From positions 41,374,022 through 41,438,021 of the forward strand of contig NC_041016.1 in assembly GCF_004193775.1 (NCBI RefSeq): DNA of 64,000 nucleotides. The letters run 5' to 3'. The translations under genes were made by a program, and so were the position numbers. Below, one piece after another: positions 34,232 through 45,284 of this stretch. The notes below the pieces were generated by a model, which saw nothing but the letters and a program-made list of their open reading frames with translations, made no database searches and had not been told where the DNA came from. Each line of letters begins with the position of its first letter. Position 1 is the stretch's first letter. This DNA comes from Glycine soja. Its lineage: Eukaryota; Streptophyta; Magnoliopsida; Fabales; Fabaceae.

Positions 34232-37200
34232 ATGAACATGGAGAAAGAAGGAGGACCAGTGAACAGACCACCAATTCTGGATGGAACCAACTATGAATAT
34301 TGGAAAGCAAGGATGGTGGCCTTCCTGAAATCACTGGATAGCAGAACCTGGAAAGTTGTCATCAAAGGCTAGGAACATCCCAAGATGCTGGACACAGAAG
34401 GAAAGCCCACTAATGAATTGAAGCCAGAAGAAGACTGGACAAAAGAAGAAGACGAATTGGCACTTGGAAACTCCAAAGCCTTGAATGCTCTATTCAATGG
34501 AGTTGACAAGAATATCTTCAGACTGATCAACACATGCACAGTGGCCAAGGATGCATGGGAGATCCTGAAAACCACTCATGAAGGAACCTCCAAAGTGAAG
34601 ATGTCCAGATTGCAACTATTGGCTACAAAATTCGAAAATCTGAAGATGAAGGAGGAAGAGTGTATTCATGACTTCCACATGAACATTCTTGAAATTGCCA
34701 ATGCCTGCACTGCCTTGGGAGAAAGGATGACAGATGAAAAGCTGGTGAGAAAGATCCTCAGATCTTTGCCTAAGAGATTTGACATGAAAGTCACTGCAAT
34801 AGAGGAGGCCCAAGACATTTGCAACATGAGAGTAGATGAACTCATTGGTTCCCTTCAAACCTTTGAGCTAGGACTCTCGGATAGGACTGAAAAGAAGAGC
34901 AAGAATCTGGCGTTCGTGTCCATTGATGAAGGAGAAGAAGATGAGTATGACCTGGATACTGATGAAGGTCTGACTAATGCAGTTGTGCTCCTTGGAAAAC
35001 AGTTCAACAAAGTGCTGAACAGAATGGACAGGAGGCAGAAACCACATGTCCGGAACATCCCTTTCGACATCAGGAAAGGTAGTGAATACCAGAAAAGGTC
35101 AGATGAAAAGCCCAGTCACAGCAAAGGAGTTCAATGCCATGGGTGTGAAGGCTATGGACACATCAAAGCTGAATGTCCCACTCATCTCAAGAAGCAGAGG
35201 AAAGGACTTTCTGTATGTCGGTCTGATGATACAGAGAGTGAACAAGAAAGTGATTCTGACAGAGATGTGAATGCACTCACTGGGAGATTTGAATCTGCTG
35301 AAGATTCAAGTGATACAGATAGTGAAATCACTTTTGATGAGCTTGCTATAGCCTATAGAGAACTATGCATCAAAAGTGAGAAGATTCTTCAGCAAGAAGC
35401 ACAACTAAAGAAGGTCATTGCAAATCTGGAGGCTGAGAAGGAGGCACATGAAGAGGAAATCTCTGAACTTAAAGGAGAAATTGGTTTTCTGAACTCTAAA
35501 CTGGAAAACATGACAAAATCAATAAAGATGCTGAATAAAGGCTCAGATTTGCTTGATGAGGTGCTACAGCTTGGGAAGAATGTTGGAAACCAGAGAGGAC
35601 TTGGATTTAATCATAAATCTGCTGGCAGAACGACCATGACAGAACTTGTTCCTGCCAAAAACAGCACTGGAGCCACGATGTCACAACATCGGTCTCGACA
35701 TCATGGAACGCAGCAGAAAAGGAGCAAAAGAAAGAAGTGGAGGTGTCACTACTGTGGCAAGTATGGTCACATAAAGCCCTTTTGCTATCATTTACATGGC
35801 CATCCACATCATGGAACTCAAAGTAGCAGCAGTGGAAGGAAGATGGTGTGGGTTCCAAAACACAAGACTGTTAGTCTTGTTGTTCATACTTCACTTAGAG
35901 CATCAGCTAAGGAAGATTGGTACCTAGATAGCGGCTGTTCCAGACACATGACAGGAGTTAAAGAATTCCTGGTGAACATTGAACCTTGCTCCACTAGCTA
36001 TGTGACATTTGGAGATGGCTCTAAAGGAAAGATCACTGGGATGGGAAAGCTAGCCCATGATGGACTTCCTAGTCTGGACAAAGTACTGCTGGTGAAGGGA
36101 CTGACTGCAAACTTGATCAGCATCAGTCAGTTATGTGATGAAGGATTCAATGTAAACTTCACAAAGTCAGAATGCTTGGTGACAAATGAGAAGAGTGAAG
36201 TTCTAATGAAGGGCAGCAGATCAAAGGACAACTGTTACCTATGGACACCTCAAGAAACCAGTTACTCTTCCACATGTCTATCCTCCAAAGAAGATGAAGT
36301 CAGAATATGGCATCAAAGATTTGGACATCTGCACTTAAGAGGCATGAAGAAAATCATTGACAAAGGTGCTGTTAGAGGCATTCCCGATCTGAAAATAGAA
36401 GAAGGCAGAATCTGTGGTGAATGTCAGATTGGAAAGCAAGTCAAGATGTCCCACCAGAAGCTTCAACATCAGACCACTTCCAGGGTGCTGGAACTACTTC
36501 ACATGGACTTGATGGGGCCTATGCAAGTTGAAAGCCTTGGAGGAAAGAGGTATGCCTATGTTGTTGTGGATGATTTCTCCAGATTTACCTGGGTCAACTT
36601 TATCAGAGAGAAATCAGACACCTTTGAAGTATTCAAGGAGTTGAGTCTAAGACTTCAAAGAGAAAAAGACTGTGTCATCAAGAGAATCAGGAGTGACCAT
36701 GGCAGAGAGTTTGAAAACAGCAAGTTTACTGAATTCTGCACATCTGAAGGCATCACTCATGAGTTCTCTGCAGCCATTACACCACAACAAAATGGCATAG
36801 TTGAAAGGAAAAACAGGACTTTGCAAGAGGCTGCTAGGGTCATGCTTCATGCCAAAGAACTTCCCTATAATCTCTGGGCTGAAGCCATGAACACAGCATG
36901 CTACATCCACAACAGAGTCACACTTAGAAGAGGGACTCCAACCACACTGTATGAAATCTGGAAAGGGAGGAAGCCAACTGTCAAGCACTTTCACATCTTT
37001 GGAAGTCCATGTTACATTTTGGCAGATAGAGAGCAAAGGAGAAAGATGGATCCCAAGAGTGATGCAGGAATATTCTTGGGATACTCTACAAACAGCAGAG
37101 CATATAGAGTTTTCAATTCCAGAACCAGAACTGTGATGGAATCTATCAATGTGGTTGTTGATGATCTAACTCCAGCAAGAAAGAAGGATGTCGAAGAAGA

Positions 37201-38965
37201 TGTCAGAACATCGGGAGATGATGTAGCAGATACAGCTAAAAGTGCAGGAAATGCAGAAAACTCTGATTCTGCTACAGATGAACCAAACATCAATAAACCT
37301 GACAAGAGTCCCTCCATTAGAATCCAAAAGATGCACCCCAAGGAGCTGATTATAGGAGATCCAAACAGAGGAGTCACTACAAGATCAAGGGAGATTGAGA
37401 TTGTCTCCAATTCATGTTTTGTCTCCAAAATTGAGCCCAAGAATGTGAAAGAGGCACTGACTGATGAGTTCTGGATCAATGCTATGCAAGAAGAATTGGG
37501 GCAATTCAAAAGGAATGAAGTTTGGGAGCTAGTTCCTAGACCCGAGGGAACTAATGTGATTGGCACCAAGTGGATCTTCAAGAACAAAACCAATGAAGAA
37601 GGTGTTATAACCAGAAACAAGGCCAGACTTGTTGCTCAAGGCTACACTCAGATTGAAGGTGTAGACTTTGATGAAACTTTCGCTCCTGTTGCTAGACTTG
37701 AGTCCATCAGATTGTTGCTTGGTGTAGCCTGCATCCTCAAATTCAAGCTGTACCAGATGGATGTGAAGAGCGCGTTTCTGAATGGGTACTTGAATGAAGA
37801 AGTCTATGTGGAGCAGCCAAAGGGATTTGTAGATCCAACTCATCCAGATCATGTATACAGGCTCAAGAAGGCTCTCTATGGATTGAAGCAAGCTCCAAGA
37901 GCTTGGTATGAAAGGCTAACAGAGTTCCTTACTCAGCAAGGGTATAGGAAGGGAGGAATTGACAAGACTCTCTTTGTCAAACAAGATGCTGAAAACTTGA
38001 TGATAGCACAGATATATGTTGATGACATTGTGTTTGGAGGGATGTCGAATGAGATGCTTCGACATTTTGTCCAACAGATGCAATCTGAATTTGAAATGAG
38101 TCTTGTTGGAGAGCTGACTTATTTTCTGGGACTCCAAGTGAAGCAGATGGAAGACTCCATATTCCTCTCACAAAGCAAGTATGCAAAGAACATTGTCAAA
38201 AAGTTTGGGATGGAAAATGCCAGCCATAAAAGAACACCTGCACCTACTCACTTGAAGCTGTCAAAAGATGAAGCTGGCACCAGTGTTGATCAAAGTCTGT
38301 ACAGAAGCATGATTGGGAGCTTACTATATTTAACAGCTAGCAGACCTGACATCACCTATGCAGTAGGTGTTTGTGCAAGATATCAAGCCAATCCCAAGAT
38401 AAGTCACTTGAATCAAGTAAAGAGAATTCTGAAATATGTAAATGGCACCAGTGACTATGGGATTATGTACTGTCATTGTTCAGGTTCAATGTTGGTTGGG
38501 TATTGTGATGCTGATTGGGCTGGAAGTGCAGATGACAGAAAAAGCACTTCTGGTGGATGTTTCTATTTGGGAAACAATCTTATTTCATGGTTCAGCAAGA
38601 AGCAAAACTGCGTGTCCCTATCTACTGCAGAAGCAGAGTATATTGCAGCAGGAAGCAGCTGTTCACAACTAGTTTGGATGAAGCAGATGCTCAAGGAGTA
38701 CAATGTCGAACAAGATGTCATGACATTGTACTGTGACAACTTGAGTGCTATTAATATTTCTAAAAACCCTGTTCAACACAGCAGAACCAAGCACATTGAC
38801 ATTAGACATCACTATATTAGAGATCTTGTTGATGATAAAGTGATCACACTGAAGCATGTTGACACTGAGGAACAAATAGCAGATATTTTCACAAAGGCAT
38901 TGGATGCAAATCAATTTGAAAAACTGAGGGGCAAGCTGGGCATTTGTCTGCTAGAGGATTTATAG
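34232..38965 (+). CDS. gag-pol: Gag-Pol polyprotein of SIRE1, with a premature TAG at codon 47
   Basis: The frame from ATG 34232 to TAG 38963-38965 is about 1,577 codons, the usual size for SIRE1. An in-frame TAG at 34370-34372 separates the first 46 codons from the open 1,526-codon remainder, which could start at ATG 34385. Domains in order: gag capsid core; zinc knuckle [14 protein letters not shown] (about 35130); coiled-coil, Glu/Lys-rich region (35390-35560); second zinc knuckle [14 protein letters not shown] (about 35750); protease with LDSGCS (about 35925); integrase with an H-H-C-C finger (36309-36430) and D, D and E residues near 36505, 36690 and 36800; RT with YVDDIVFGG (about 38018); RNase H with [10 protein letters not shown] (about 38625). 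All catalytic motifs are intact, so pol looks functional. The early stop probably blocks normal Gag start. Protein would act in cytoplasmic virus-like particles. Confidence 0.95.
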
Positions 38966-38971
38966 CAATTA
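38963..38971 (+). promoter_or_regulatory. Stop-codon readthrough signal between pol and env-like frame
   Basis: The pol stop is TAG followed by CAA TTA, the context known from tobamoviruses to allow translational readthrough, and described for soybean SIRE1. The downstream env-like frame is in the same phase, with no stop between 38966 and 41005. Confidence 0.85.
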
Positions 38972-41008
38972 CTTCTACCTGAACGTGCTCAAACGTTAAT
39001 AGCGCGTTCACTACTGGGCCAAAACAAATTCGACTGTTGCTTCACTCGTCCCTCTACATTCCTCATTCAAACTCATATTTACGTGGTAATCTCGGTTTCA
39101 TCAGCATTCCCCAACAGCTCTCTGAGATTTACGAAACCACTCCAAAGGCTCTGCTTCTCCATGGCTACCGCACCAAAAGAAACTTCAGCTCCTGGTTCAC
39201 CCTCTGTACCATCATCTCCATCATCCACCAAAGCACCATCACACCAGGAACGACCTGAATTCACTATCCAACCCATACAAATGATTCCTGGTTCAGCCCC
39301 TGTTCCTGAGAAACTGGTCCCTAAAAGACAACAGGGAGTGAAGATTTCTGAAAACCCTAACCTTGCAACAAGTCCTAGGGAAGTAGACATGGAGATGGAT
39401 AAGAAGATCCGCAGTATTGTGAGTAGCATTTTGAAAGATGCCTCTGTCCCTGATGCTGATAAAGATGTTCCAACATCTTGCACCCCAAATGTTTCTGTCC
39501 CTGATGCTGATAAAGATGTTCCAACATCTTCCACCCCAAATACTGAAGTCCTCGCTTCATCCAGTAAAGAGGAATCAACAGATGAAGAGGATCAAGCCAC
39601 AGAGGAGACCCCTGCACCAAGGGCACCAGAACCTGCTCCAAGTGACCTCATTGACCTAGAAGAGGTAGAATCTGATGAGGAACCCATTGCCAACAAGTTG
39701 GCACCTGGCATTGCAGAAAGACTACAAAGCAGAAAGGGAAAAACCCCCATTACCAGGTCTGGACGAATCAAAACTATGGCACAGAAGAAGAGCACTCCAA
39801 TCACTCCTACCACATCCAGATGGAGCAAAGTTGCGATCCCTTCCAAGAAGAGGAAAGAAATTTCCTCATCTGATTCTGATGATGATGTCGAACTAGATGT
39901 TCTCGACATCAAGAGGGCCAAGAAATCAGGGAAAAAGGTGCCTGGAAATGTCCCTGATGCACCATTGGACAACATCTCTTTCCACTCCATTGGCAATGTT
40001 GAAAGGTGGAAATTTGTATATCAACGAAGGCTTGCTGTTGAAAGAGAACTGGGAAGAGATGCCTTGGATTGCAAGGAGATCATGGACCTCATCAAGGCTG
40101 CTGGACTGCTGAAAACTGTCACCAAGTTGGGAGATTGCTATGAAAGTCTAGTCAGGGAATTCATTGTCAACATTCCCTCTGACATAACAAACAGAAAGAG
40201 TGATGAGTATCAGAAAGTGTTTGTCAGAGGAAAATGTGTTAGATTCTCCCCTGCTGTAATCAACAAATACCTGGGCAGACCAACTGAAGGAGTGGTGGAT
40301 ATTGCTGTGTCTGAGCATCATATTGCCAAGGAAATCACTGCCAAACGAGTCCAGCATTGGCCAAAGAAAGGGAAGCTTTCTGCAGGGAAGCTAAGTGTGA
40401 AGTATGCAATCCTGCACAGGATTGGGGCTGCAAACTGGGTACCCACCAATCACACTTCCACTGTTGCCACAGGTTTGGGTAAATTTCTGTATGCTGTTGG
40501 AACCAAGTCCAAATTTAATTTTGGAAACTATATTTTTGACCAAACTGTTAAGCATTCAGAATCTTTTGCTGTCAAATTACCCATTGCCTTCCCAACTGTA
40601 TTGTGTGGCATTATGTTGAGTCAACATCCCAATATCTTAAACAACATTGACTCTGTGATGAAGAGAGAATCTCCTCTATCCCTGCATTACAAACTGTTTG
40701 AGGGGACACATGTCCCAGACATTGTCTCGACATCAGGGAAAGCTGCTGCTTCAGGTGCTGTGCCCAAGGATGCTTTGATTGCTGAACTCAAGGACACATG
40801 CAAGGTGCTGGAAGCAACCATCAAAGCCACCACAGAGAAGAAAATGGAGCTGGAACGCCTGATCAAAAGACTCTCAGACAGTGGCATTGATGATGGTGAA
40901 GCAGCTGAGGAAGAAGAAGAAGCAGCTGAAGAAGAAGAAGAAGCCGCTGAGGAAGATGCAGCAGAGGATACAGAATCCGATGATGATGATTCTAAAGCCA
41001 CCCCATGA
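38966..41008 (+). CDS. Envelope-like protein of SIRE1, expressed by readthrough
   Basis: The frame is open from directly after the pol TAG to TGA 41006-41008, about 680 codons. The first internal ATG is 39083, and a second at 39161 starts a Pro/Ser-rich N-terminal region. In order: a Pro/Ser/Thr-rich region (39161-39700) with a tandem duplication of the block PDADKDVPTS (39447-39530), a basic stretch with several KR/KK motifs, a central folded domain (about 39980-40640) with KVFVRGKCVRFSPAVINKYL, and a C-terminal coiled coil ending in a run of Glu/Ala/Asp. The central domain matches the env-like ORFs of gypsy elements E and F. I see no clear transmembrane segment or signal peptide, so the envelope role assigned to this family is not shown by sequence. 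No stop or frameshift is present. Confidence 0.9.
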   Translation, partial: QLLLPERAQTLIARSLLGQNKFDCCFTRPSTFLIQTHIYVVISVSSAFPNSSLRFTKPLQRLCFSMATAPKETSAPGSPSVPSSPSSTKAPSHQERPEFTIQPIQMIPGSAPVPEKLVPKRQQGVKISENPNLATSPREVDMEMDKKIRSIVSSILKDASVPDADKDVPTSCTPNVSVPDADKDVPTSSTPNTEVLASSSKEESTDEEDQATEETPAPRAPEPAPSDLIDLEEVESDEEPIANKLAPGIAERLQSRKGKTPITRSGRIKTMAQKKSTPITPTTSRWSKVAIPSKKRKEISSSDSDDDVELDVLDIKRAKKSGKKVPGNVPDAPLDNISFHSIGNVERWKFVYQRRLAVERELGRDALDCKEIMDLIKAAGLLKTVTKLGDCYESLVREFIVNIPSDITNRKSDEYQKVFVRGKCVRFSPAVINKYLGRPTEGVVDIAVSEHHIAKEITAKRVQHWPKKGKLSAGKLSVKYAILHRIGAANWVPTNHTSTVATGLGKFLYAVGTKSKFNFGNYIFDQTVKHSESFAVKLPIAFPTVLCGIMLSQHPNILNNIDSVMKRESPLSLHYKLFEGTHVPDIVSTSGKAAASGAVPKDALIAELKDTCKVLEATIKATTEKKMELERLIKRLSDSGIDDGEAAEEEEEAAEEEEEAAEEDAAEDTESDDDDSKATP

Positions 41009-41620
41009 CCATCAGACCTTTATTTTTGCTTTTACTTTTACTAGTTATTGGTCTGTAATATTTGCACATTAATTTCATGCATTCTACTTTTGTCAAATTC
41101 TGTCTAAAAAGGGGGAGTAATTATTATGCATGATTCATGATTTTGAGTAAGTAGGATACTATGTATGCGATAGTAGTATTATGCATGATTCATGATGTTG
41201 AGGGGGAGTTGTATGTATATGATTTTGAGGGGGAGACTGCTGCTGCTGATGATGACTGATGTAAGCTACTGTAACTACTAGTAGCTGATAGAAGATGCTG
41301 CAGTAAGAGCATGGAGACAGGGGGAGCAGAAAGCTGATGTCACATGAGATGTCTTGACATCCTGGAAAAGACTAGTAGCTGATAGAAGATGCTGCAGTAA
41401 GAGCATGGAGACAGGGGGAGCAGAAAGCTGATGTCACGTGAGATGTCTTGACATCCTGGAAACGACTTGCAACTTGCAGAATTTTGCTGTCGCCACTACA
41501 GATACCGCTGTGCTTGATTACTCTGATAATGCAAGTTGCTGATCCCACTTGCATAACTGCTCGTACCTGCTCAGGAAGTGTCTAAGTATGTTTTAGACAA
41601 AATTTGCCAAAGGGGGAGAT
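41009..41620 (+). other. SIRE1 3' noncoding region with repeated polypurine tracts
   Basis: Six AGGGGGAG-type purine tracts occur at about 41109, 41200, 41228, 41320, 41414 and 41611; the last directly precedes the 3' LTR and is the functional candidate. A 94-bp direct duplication (41281-41374 and 41375-41468) repeats GTAGCTGATAGAAGATGCTG and one purine tract. Multiple purine tracts are a known feature of Sireviruses. Confidence 0.88.
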
Positions 41621-42707
41621 TGTTAGTGCTTAGCTCTACTGAGTTTTAAAAGATTGGCTAAGATTTTGTTAAAACATAAGCACTTAGACAATGAAGGAAA
41701 GCTGGAGTTGCTGCACATGATGTCCAACGTTATGTTAAGGAATCAGATTGGGCTGCACAATGCACAAGGCAAGATAAAATGTCAAATGAAGAATTGAAGC
41801 TGCAGGATCCACGATGTCGGATACAATGTCCAGGACATCCTGCCCGAAAATACTGGACACATAAATCTGTTATATCTTTAACAGATTGTGCAGGATCCAC
41901 GATGTCGGATACAATGTCCAGGACATCCTGCCCGAAAATACTGGACACATAAATCTGTTATCTCTTTAACAGATTATTGTGCAGTTAGCAACAGATTAGA
42001 CGATCTATCTCTAGGAACGAATTAAAAGATAATTAAAGTTCGAATTACAAACTTGAATAGTTCGTTCAGGGATTAAAGATTAAAGATAAAAACTAAAAGA
42101 TCAAACTTTATCTTTTAGATCTTTAAGTGCAGATTTTCAGGAGAATGATAGATCTTATCCAGCGCAAGTTGTTGCAGCCCAGATACGCACACTGCTATAT
42201 AAACATGAAGGCTGCACGAGTTTTCCACCAAGTCCGGGATTGAAGAGTTATTTTGTGAGTTTTGGGACTTGAGTGTTTTGTGAGCCACCTTGATGTTATC
42301 CTAACATCAAGTGTTGGACCTGAGTGTGTAGAGTTGATCTCTATTGTTCAGAGAGCAATCTCTGGTGTGTATTTGATTTAATTGTAAACACGGGAGAGTG
42401 TTTGAGAGGGAGTGAGAGGGGTTCTCATATCTAAGAGTGGCTCTTAGGTAGAGGTTGCACGGGTAGTGGTTAGGTGAGAAGGTTGTAAACAGTGGCTGTT
42501 AGATCTTCGAACTAACACTATTTTAGTGGATTTCCTCCCTGGCTTGGTAGCCCCCAGATGTAGGTGACGTTGCACCGAACTGGGTTAACAATTCTCTTGT
42601 GTTATCTACTTGTTTAATCTGTTCATACAGTCAAATATAATCTCCATGTTCTGAAGCGTGATGTCGTGACATCTGGTACGACATCTGACCTCTGTATCAG
42701 AATTTCA
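41621..42707 (+). repeat. 3' LTR of the SIRE1 copy
   Basis: Same length and ends as the 5' LTR. Reading both in parallel I found one substitution, ATGTCAAGG in the 5' copy against ATGTTAAGG here (about 41736). It is followed by the GTGGG target-site duplication (42708-42712). Confidence 0.94.
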
Positions 42708-42712
42708 GTGGG

Positions 42713-43190
42713 GCTCGCTTAGTGAGATTGTCTTGCTTAGTGCAATTCTAAACCCAAGAGAGATTTGGGCTTAGTGGGCTGACCCGCTGGGCCCAATTAA
42801 CATGAAAGTCTAGACAGAGAGGGAATTGCGCTTAGCACACTGGGGCGCTTAGCGAGATGACTCGCTTAGCCCAAATCCAAAAGATGAAATTCTAGAGAAG
42901 TTTTTGGGCTTAGCGTAGGAGTCTAGCTCAGCAAGACCCCATCAGCCAATGAGGAGGGGTTGGTGCGCTTAGCGCAAGTAGTGACTCGCTCAGGGCATGA
43001 AGAATCATTCGCACAAGGCACGCTGAGCGAGTGGATGATTGAAAAATTTTCTAAGTTATTTTTCATCCACAACTTCAAAGAAGCTTAATCAACCCCATAT
43101 CAAAATGCAAAACATGCTGATGACTCAAGCAATCACAAACAATTTAATCCTAACTATATGCAGTGATGAATGAAAATTAAAAAGAGTTGG
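42713..43190 (-). repeat. Palindrome-rich spacer of element E, part 2
   Basis: It continues the spacer broken by SIRE1 (TTAGCGAGATGACTCGCTTAG and similar), then becomes AT-rich from about 43030. No coding content. It lies just after the end of the pol remnant on the element's own strand. Confidence 0.75.
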
Positions 43191-43424
43191 GTTGCCTCCT
43201 AGTAAGCGCTCGTTTAACATCATTAGCTTGACGCATAGTACCTCATATGTCTTGATCAAATTGGGTTCCAACCTTCAGAACCCTCTCATTCTTCTCTTTG
43301 TTTACCTTTAAACAATCATCCTGATCAGGTTAGTGCTCTATTGTATCAAACAAGTCAAATTTGACCTTCTGGTCATCTATGCCCATTTCTAGCTTCCTTT
43401 TTCCCATGTCTACCACGCAATTGG

Positions 43425-45284
43425 TGTCATACCCTAATTTCGTCCGGGGACCTTTGCTTGATGACATGCAACTTTTGTTTGGTCCTTGTGAGGTGCTTGG
43501 CACCCATCATTAGGCAATTTGTGAAGTTCCGGGACATGCCGGAAATCAAAAGAAAATACTGATGCACAATCTGTAAGGTTCTGTGACACACCGGAAATCA
43601 AATGGAAGCATCGTTGCATAATTAGTGAGGTTCCGTAACATTCTGTAAGTCAAAAGAGGGGATGATTATGTAATCCGCAAGGTTCCGTAACATTACGGAA
43701 AGAAAACAAGTATCGTTACGAGATTCGTAAGTTTCTGTAACTTTACGAAAAAAGAATCACCAAAAAAGGTAAGGGGGTGAACTTATCAAGATAGGGGTGT
43801 AAATAGCAATTCAAATCTAGGCCCTTCCGGAACATTTTGGAACTTGGTTTGCTTAAGGAGGAAGCAACTGGGCGGCAAGCTCCTCCACGTTTTTGAAAAA
43901 TGGTTTTCGCGGCTTCCGTAATACTTCCGTAAAATTTCCGAAAATCTTGGGTAAGCATATTCCACTTAACATTGGTCAAAGGGAAGAGAAAAAAAGATGA
44001 AAATCAAATTCGAAAACACTTCCGTAAGGCTTCCGTAACTTTTTCGTAAAATACGAAAAGGGGGGTGAACTTAGTAATTCGGGTGCGCTTAGAAATCTTG
44101 TTCATTAAGTCTTTGGGCGGCAAGCACCTCCCTTTTTTCTATAAATAGGGGAGGGGGGAGCTGTTTCAAAATGTTCAAGACCCTTGGCTATGCATTTCGG
44201 CTATTTTGGGCAAAAAAACACGTTTTCGTGAAGAAAAACCAAGTCGAAGTACTTCCGTAACGCTTCCGTAAGCGATTCTATGAAAATTCTTCATCGTTCT
44301 TCGTCGTTCTTCACCGTTCTTCATCCGTTCTTCGTTCGTTATTCGTTCTTCAACGGGTAAGTTTTCAAATCCGAGACTTTCAATTCATTTCTTGTTTTGT
44401 GTACTTTCACTTTAATTTCGTTTACTTTCAGTTTTCTTTTCTTCCGTTTTTAACGTGCTTTAACCGTTTATTTAAGTCGTTTTCTCGTCTAATAAATGAT
44501 AAAATGAATTTCAACCGATCATTTGTGTTGTAATCTCGTTTAATCACTGTTAAAACAAAATTTAACCGTTCGATCGTGCCGTAACCACGTTGGAAATCAA
44601 AAAAAGAGGTAAAATAATAATATAATAATCAAAAAATATTTTTCAGTAAAGTAAAGCGAAAAATCAATCGGACGTTTTCTCTTTGGGATTTCTCATTCTT
44701 AATCGAATTGACTAATAACTAAGGTGAAACTAAGGCTAAAATCAACTCGCCTAGTCAAGCTTGTCCACAAAAATAGGTTTTTGAAAGTTTATCACTTCAA
44801 TTTCTTATTAAGTAAAATGGGTCATTTTTAAGGTCCAACGCCTTAAAATGATCACCTTTCAAGTAAAAAGAATCACTTGATTCACGCATAAGAAAGAACT
44901 ACGTAGGTTTGATTTTCTCATCCCAATTGAGGAATACGTAGGAGCAAAGGGAAACACCCTTGTCGACCACAAAAAGAGAAAAAATATAAAAAGGGTATAA
45001 AGGATATAAGGACATAAAAGGGAACGTAAAAATCAAAGTCATGTTTGCACATTCGATTAAAGGCTGTTGTCCCTTGTGACGGACGTGTGGGGTGCTAATA
45101 CCTTCCCCGCGCGTAAATACAACTCCCGAGCCTTTCACTTAAAAGTTCGTAGATCGCGTCTTTTCCGGTTTTTCCGACGTTTTCCTCAAATAAACGTTGG
45201 TGGCGACTCCGCGCGTATTCCTTTCGTGGAACACGCATCCCGCGAGTCACGCGTCGCCCTCCTGCCGAAGGGTAGGTTGCGACA
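43425..45284 (+). repeat. Solo LTR C inserted in the protease of E
   Basis: The 1,860-bp insert starts TGTCATACCCTAATTTCGTC and ends GGTTGCGACA, with ATTGG on both sides. There is no internal region and no matching second LTR. Its start and second half match LTR B (GGTCCAACGCCTTAA at about 44831, ACTACGTAGG at about 44899). It has a TATA box at 44140-44147, about a dozen TTCCGTAA-type motifs (43570-44275), and CGTTCTTC repeats at 44296-44352. Confidence 0.88.
44140..44147 (+). promoter_or_regulatory. TATA box of solo LTR C
   Basis: TATAAATA before a G-rich GGGGAGGGGGGAG leader, in the same relative place as in LTRs A and B. Confidence 0.55.

Larger units (their letters stand above)
33087..42707 (+). 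mobile_element. SIRE1-type Sirevirus (Ty1/copia) with env-like ORF, recent insertion
   Basis: Two 1,087-bp LTRs and a GTGGG duplication on both sides define a complete 9.6-kb insertion. Inside are a primer-binding site for initiator tRNA-Met, a gag-pol frame of about 1,577 codons, an env-like frame continuing in phase after a TAG stop, several GGGGGAG purine tracts, and the 3' LTR. The LTRs differ at one base by my reading, which makes this by far the youngest insertion in the window. It sits inside the palindrome-rich spacer of element E. Its gag has one premature TAG. Confidence 0.95.

Noticed and set aside
37012..37620. 202-codon minus-strand frame antisense to SIRE1 pol
   Set aside because: It lies wholly within the intact RT and linker coding region and is Ser/Leu-rich, as expected of antisense frames.
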